Shown here piece by piece: positions 13,973 through 17,293 of a DNA stretch of 17,293 nucleotides. Within the stretch, counting starts at the first letter, position 1, and every line of letters starts with the position of its first letter. Source of the stretch: Candidatus Saccharimonadota bacterium. GTDB lineage: Bacteria > Patescibacteriota > Saccharimonadia > Saccharimonadales > Saccharimonadaceae. A program made the position numbers and the translations under genes. The notes under the pieces are model-generated. The model ran no database searches. It was not told the origin of the DNA and was given only the letters and a program-made list of their open reading frames with translations. Location: assembly GCA_028289185.1 (NCBI GenBank), contig JAQGGV010000020.1:1-17293 (forward strand). Direction: 5' to 3'.

Positions 13973-15495
13973 TATACTTCTCCTACGCCCACTTGAGGGA
14001 ACTTGTCGGCTTGTTCTGGATTTGTTGGGTCAAATAGGCCACTTAGAACCCACGCAAGTTTTGCTTTGCGCTGCTCAGCTGGTAGTTTGGCGATTTCGTT
14101 CATCCAGGTATAGGACTTCTTGCAGCCTAGGAAGTACGACAAATCACGCGCATCGAGTGTGCCACCACGACGAATACGATTTGATTCTTTGTAGGCTTTA
14201 ACTTGGGACGCCTGGCGATCGAGTTGCTTTCCAGCCGATGTATCATCAATTACGACCATGTCATACAACATTTCGTATGTTTCACGGAAATTACGTGGCT
14301 CGCCGCCACGATCCATACCTTTGCCTAGACCGTATGCCAGGACATATCGCTGGCCAGCAATACGTGGCTTCCCAGAAATGAGTTGCTGCAAAGCAGTTGC
14401 AAATGATTCCTCGAAATCATCTGTACCCGGCATCTTGGAATGGAGTGATGGGTCCTGCTGTGCCTGGGCCTGTGCGGCACGATAGGCATGCCCAATTGCT
14501 TCGTGAACATTTGTTTCGTTCATAGCAGTCGTCGATGCAAACTCGGCACGACCGTCACCAAACTCAATGACCTTTTCACGAACTTTTGTATCTGCGGATT
14601 TGTTGCTGCCGATGACTTTGTTTGCATGCCAATTCTTGTCGTCCAGACCAATGGCCTCCAGGACTTTATTAGTCCACTCAACCGTTTCATCCATGCCGAC
14701 TTTACGAACTTCGTGTGGTGCCAAAGCGTCACCTAGACGGGGAAATGTTTCGAGTAAATCGCCCTTTAGTAATGCCAGTGTTTCTGGCTCAATAGCGAAA
14801 TCATAGCTTCCTGGATTGCGGTCCCACGCATCACCAACACGTTCCAATAAATCACGTGCTTCTGGCAGTGTATCGGTGAGTGTCTGGGCACTGGCAACAT
14901 ATGGCGCAAGGGCGATGTCAAAGTCGCGTTGTTCGAGTTGTCCGAAGATTTCTTCGTTCATTGTTTCCGCACGGTTTGCCGAAAGCGTCTTGTTGATTGC
15001 TTCCCTACCATTACGTCGGAGCACTTCTTTGTGTGCGCGTGTTTGATCAAGTTTGCTGCCTGCCTTTTCGTACGCATCGTCGTCGCCAGATTCCAAGGCT
15101 TTGTCCATTGTTGCCTTTAGGCTGTGCTGTTGGTTTACCAAACGCTCGTTCATCACGAATGACCCAACTAGACGTGCGACTTCCTGGTGACGGTACAGCT
15201 CGGCGAGCTTTCGTGCGACTTGTTCATAAAAGACATCATCGCCAGTTTCGATTGCATCACTCAGCAGACCATAGTACGAGGTCTCGAGGCTCTTGTAATC
15301 AATCGTTCCAACCTTGGTATAGTCAATGCCAGGATTGTCTGACTCGTCGCTGGCTATAAAGTTTTTTTGCACCTTGATACGAGAATCTTCGCCAGGACCC
15401 ATGAGGTACCAATCATTTGATGGAATACCCGAAAAGTCCTCTGCCCTAAAGGCCGAGTACATGTCTGTTGTAACAGGGGTTTCGTGGGTCGGCAT
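13972..15495 (-). CDS. HExxxH metallopeptidase, DUF1704/MATCAP-like
   Basis: This 507-residue cytosolic protein has no signal peptide. Residues 1-260 are helical and charged with no recognised domain. The C-terminal half carries NVHEAIGHAYRA with H331, E332 and H336 forming an HExxxH zinc site, a likely third ligand Glu in DDFEESFA (362 or 363), and a later KESNRIRRGG...DLSYFLG segment (about 436-456) that matches the closing part of DUF1704 (TIGR02421, QEGLA-motif) proteins. That family includes the eukaryotic MATCAP tubulin detyrosinases, which remove a C-terminal Tyr. I infer a carboxypeptidase acting on a protein tail. It heads the operon, has its own strong promoter and an AAGGAAG ribosome site, and overlaps the RimB-ATP-grasp gene by one base. 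The family assignment is from motifs only. Confidence 0.65.
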   Translation of the reverse strand: MPTHETPVTTDMYSAFRAEDFSGIPSNDWYLMGPGEDSRIKVQKNFIASDESDNPGIDYTKVGTIDYKSLETSYYGLLSDAIETGDDVFYEQVARKLAELYRHQEVARLVGSFVMNERLVNQQHSLKATMDKALESGDDDAYEKAGSKLDQTRAHKEVLRRNGREAINKTLSANRAETMNEEIFGQLEQRDFDIALAPYVASAQTLTDTLPEARDLLERVGDAWDRNPGSYDFAIEPETLALLKGDLLETFPRLGDALAPHEVRKVGMDETVEWTNKVLEAIGLDDKNWHANKVIGSNKSADTKVREKVIEFGDGRAEFASTTAMNETNVHEAIGHAYRAAQAQAQQDPSLHSKMPGTDDFEESFATALQQLISGKPRIAGQRYVLAYGLGKGMDRGGEPRNFRETYEMLYDMVVIDDTSAGKQLDRQASQVKAYKESNRIRRGGTLDARDLSYFLGCKKSYTWMNEIAKLPAEQRKAKLAWVLSGLFDPTNPEQADKFPQVGVGEV

Positions 15496-15506
15496 AATAC
15501 TTCCTT

Positions 15507-15535
15507 ATAATAGCATGTTTATGCTTAAAAGTCAA
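15507..15535 (-). promoter_or_regulatory. Promoter of the peptidase/ligase operon with internal dyad
   Basis: On the minus strand TTGACT (15530-15535), 17 nt, then TATTAT (15507-15512) preceded by TGC as an extended -10; AAGGAAG follows as the ribosome site. The spacer contains the dyad AGCAT-N4-ATGCT (15512-15525), which could be an operator. No other promoter was found within the operon down to 10777. Confidence 0.7.
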
Positions 15536-15584
15536 TATAGATAACGGTGGTCATGGCGTTTATGCCTGAGGGCAATAAGCACGA

Positions 15585-17293
15585 CTATCTAACTGGCCAG
15601 ACTTCCTCTAATTTGCCATCAGCATCAGTACGCAAACGACCTTCTGCGCGAGCCTTCATGAGCGGCTTGACGTCTTCCTTCAAGTTGGCGCGTGAGACCG
15701 GCGAGCTCATAATGTCCCTGGCGATTTCGTCGGTGATTGCCCAACGACCTGTTTTTGGATCCTTGACCGTCAAAGCAATCTTTTGTGTCGACGCCTTCAT
15801 ACCGGCAAATGACGATGAGGTCATGTTCTTCCAGGTAATAAAGTCCTTGCCGACTTCTTCCATGGTTCGCCAAGCCTTTTTGCCGGTCTTAGGATCGTCA
15901 AATGCGTCACGACTCCAGACACCAATATCCTCGGCACCTTGGTTGATCTCGGCATTGCCGTTGACGTGGTGTCGATACGTTTCAATAATCTCGGTATTGC
16001 CAACGATTTTATCCTCGTGTTTGATAAGCAACTCACGCAGTCTGTTGATACCAGCATCCTTTGACGAACCCAACATATCGGTATGCGCGCGGAGTGATGC
16101 CAGGTCGCCAGTATCGACAGCCTTCTTGAATTCACGTGACATTTCTTCGATGTCTCCAGGCTTGATATCGGACGCCGTCTTGATCGCCTTTACATCCTCA
16201 ATACCAGCTTCGACCACGGCACTGATAGCTTTGGCTTTGACCTTGATAGCACCCTTTTCGCCACCAATACCACCGGCACGAATCTGTAGGTCAATATCCT
16301 TACTCAGGACATTGGCAAATTCACTTTTTTGCAGTGCCTGCGCAATAGCAGCGTTGTTATCGGCAATATTCTGCTCACGCATAACAGTGTTGGCTGCAGC
16401 CGAGAATTGGCCAAATGGATGCGACGCATCCCCGGCAACCTTGCCTGTCATAGCCTCGTCCCAACGTGCACCCTCAGCAGCCTGTAGTTGCTTGACGTGC
16501 GCTTGTTCCAGGCGCTGCGTGCCGGCCATTGCCATAAGTTCAGGAGTCAATTGCTTCTGAGTTTCAAAGATCCTTTCGACGACCGCCTTGTTGGTACTCT
16601 GACGGAGTTCAGAAGTTTTCATATCTGTCTGTATAGTCTTGGAACGTTCATCTCCAGACCACGAGGCATCCAGCTGCGACTCGTACGATTTCTTGCGATC
16701 CTCACGGTTGCGTCTAGCCATGTCACGACGATAGGCAATACGGCCCGGCGTTGGGCGACGCAGCCAGTTCCCACCTTCGTTCTGGGCTCGTTTTCGTTTG
16801 GCCAGTGTATCGGCACGGTCCTTTGACCAGTTGCGTGAACGGTCGACCAGACCCTTTTGTGGATTGTTGACCATGCCAGCCACTTTGCCAAGCAGTGATC
16901 CGCTAAATTGCAGCAGGAATGGCGTCAAAGCCAGCGGTGCTGCTTGGACAAAGAGCGCCAGAATAACAACGCTCAACTGATTGGTGTTCTGGATAATGAT
17001 GTATGATGCCAACTGTGAACCACCGAATAGGAGTGAAAACATCGGGAAAACCATCAGCATGGTTGTGAAAGTACTACGCCACTTTTCGAAATGTTTTTCG
17101 GTGTTGGGTAGCAGGAACAGAACAAATGCTAGCGGCGATAGAATAACAAGGACGGTGATGAGCGCCTGGCGAGCCGCCAGAATCAGCAGAGCAACTAGGA
17201 CACTCAGTATAGCCATGACCAAAACGGGAAACAGCAGTGTGGCAAGGGCAGCGATTGATCCGCCAGCCGCACCGCCAGTGAGTGCAATCGTAC
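15585..17293 (-). CDS. C-terminal part of a VirB6/TrbL-like type IV secretion protein
   Basis: The frame is open to the right edge, so the start lies outside the window; 569 complete codons are visible. The first 130 or so visible residues are membrane helices with an intervening ILSPLAFVLFLLPN...KHFEKWRSTF segment, which resembles VirB6/TrbL-like proteins seen in Patescibacteria and Gram-positive conjugation systems (an LPNTEK followed by a W-R/K-T-F stretch). The remaining roughly 440 residues are a hydrophilic, charged tail: a basic part (KRKRAQ, YRRDMARRNREDRKK) and then helical, probably coiled, sequence without a known fold. A TTG at 17222 is an internal codon, because the upstream residues continue the same hydrophobic segment. 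Role: channel component in the membrane. The neighbouring secretion genes would lie beyond the edge. Confidence 0.65.
   Translation of the reverse strand, partial: TIALTGGAAGGSIAALATLLFPVLVMAILSVLVALLILAARQALITVLVILSPLAFVLFLLPNTEKHFEKWRSTFTTMLMVFPMFSLLFGGSQLASYIIIQNTNQLSVVILALFVQAAPLALTPFLLQFSGSLLGKVAGMVNNPQKGLVDRSRNWSKDRADTLAKRKRAQNEGGNWLRRPTPGRIAYRRDMARRNREDRKKSYESQLDASWSGDERSKTIQTDMKTSELRQSTNKAVVERIFETQKQLTPELMAMAGTQRLEQAHVKQLQAAEGARWDEAMTGKVAGDASHPFGQFSAAANTVMREQNIADNNAAIAQALQKSEFANVLSKDIDLQIRAGGIGGEKGAIKVKAKAISAVVEAGIEDVKAIKTASDIKPGDIEEMSREFKKAVDTGDLASLRAHTDMLGSSKDAGINRLRELLIKHEDKIVGNTEIIETYRHHVNGNAEINQGAEDIGVWSRDAFDDPKTGKKAWRTMEEVGKDFITWKNMTSSSFAGMKASTQKIALTVKDPKTGRWAITDEIARDIMSSPVSRANLKEDVKPLMKARAEGRLRTDADGKLEEVWPVR

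Noticed and set aside
15547..16560. Long rightward open frame (337 codons) opposite the VirB6-like gene
   Set aside because: It is antisense to a charged coding region, its translation is a Ser/Ala/Ile-rich shadow without domains, and it has no ribosome site. The leftward gene has coherent membrane and charged segments.
17220..17222. TTG as a start for the right-edge gene
   Set aside because: The frame stays open to the edge and the residues before it (ALATLLFPV) continue the same membrane segment, so it is an internal codon.

Overview
The window looks like chromosome from a Candidate Phyla Radiation (Patescibacteria) member, most probably a Saccharibacteria (TM7) relative. The grounds are compact, tightly coupled operons, small Patescibacteria-style versions of ruvC, yebC, comEC and pgl, a VirB6/TrbL-like secretion protein with a long charged tail, and Lamin-tail-domain surface proteins. 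UGA is used as a normal stop (pgl), so the UGA=Gly code of Gracilibacteria/Absconditabacteria does not apply. The taxon is inferred from gene content, not from a marker tree.

Layout, left to right. Positions 1-195 hold the 3' end of an unidentified rightward gene, overlapping the 3' end of leftward ruvC. Positions 798-4610 hold a leftward four-gene flavin redox cassette, read from 4610 downwards: a short membrane-anchored FMN-binding protein, a longer one with a proline-rich cytosolic tail and a Ser/Thr/Pro stalk, the flavin transferase ApbE, and one polypeptide joining an NqrB/RnfD-like membrane domain to a ferredoxin-reductase-like FAD/NAD(P) domain. Positions 4672-6420 encode a secreted, membrane-anchored protein with two Lamin tail domains and two families of cysteine repeats. 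yebC (6469-7188) and comEC (7259-8710) follow, also leftward.

Rightward genes are pgl (8755-9471), tRNA-Lys(UUU) with a strong hairpin terminator, and a secreted beta-lactamase-like serine hydrolase (9720-10775). Converging on these is a leftward five-gene operon running from 15495 to 10777: a DUF1704/MATCAP-like HExxxH metallopeptidase, a RimB-like aspartic protease fused to an ATP-grasp ligase, RimK, a membrane-anchored DUF192 protein and a small membrane protein. At the right edge is the C-terminal part of a VirB6/TrbL-like protein.

Two systems stand out. The first is the flavin cassette: cytosolic NAD(P)H could feed electrons through the fused FAD/NqrB-like protein across the membrane to flavinylated extracytosolic domains installed by ApbE. 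It resembles flavin-based extracellular electron transfer systems, but with the membrane and NAD(P)H modules in one protein. The second is the peptidase / RimB-ATP-grasp / RimK operon, which looks like a protein-tail writer and eraser set: two ligases able to add amino acids to a protein terminus and two peptidases able to remove them. Several promoters in the window share a TTGACA-like -35, a 17-nt spacer and an extended TGn -10.
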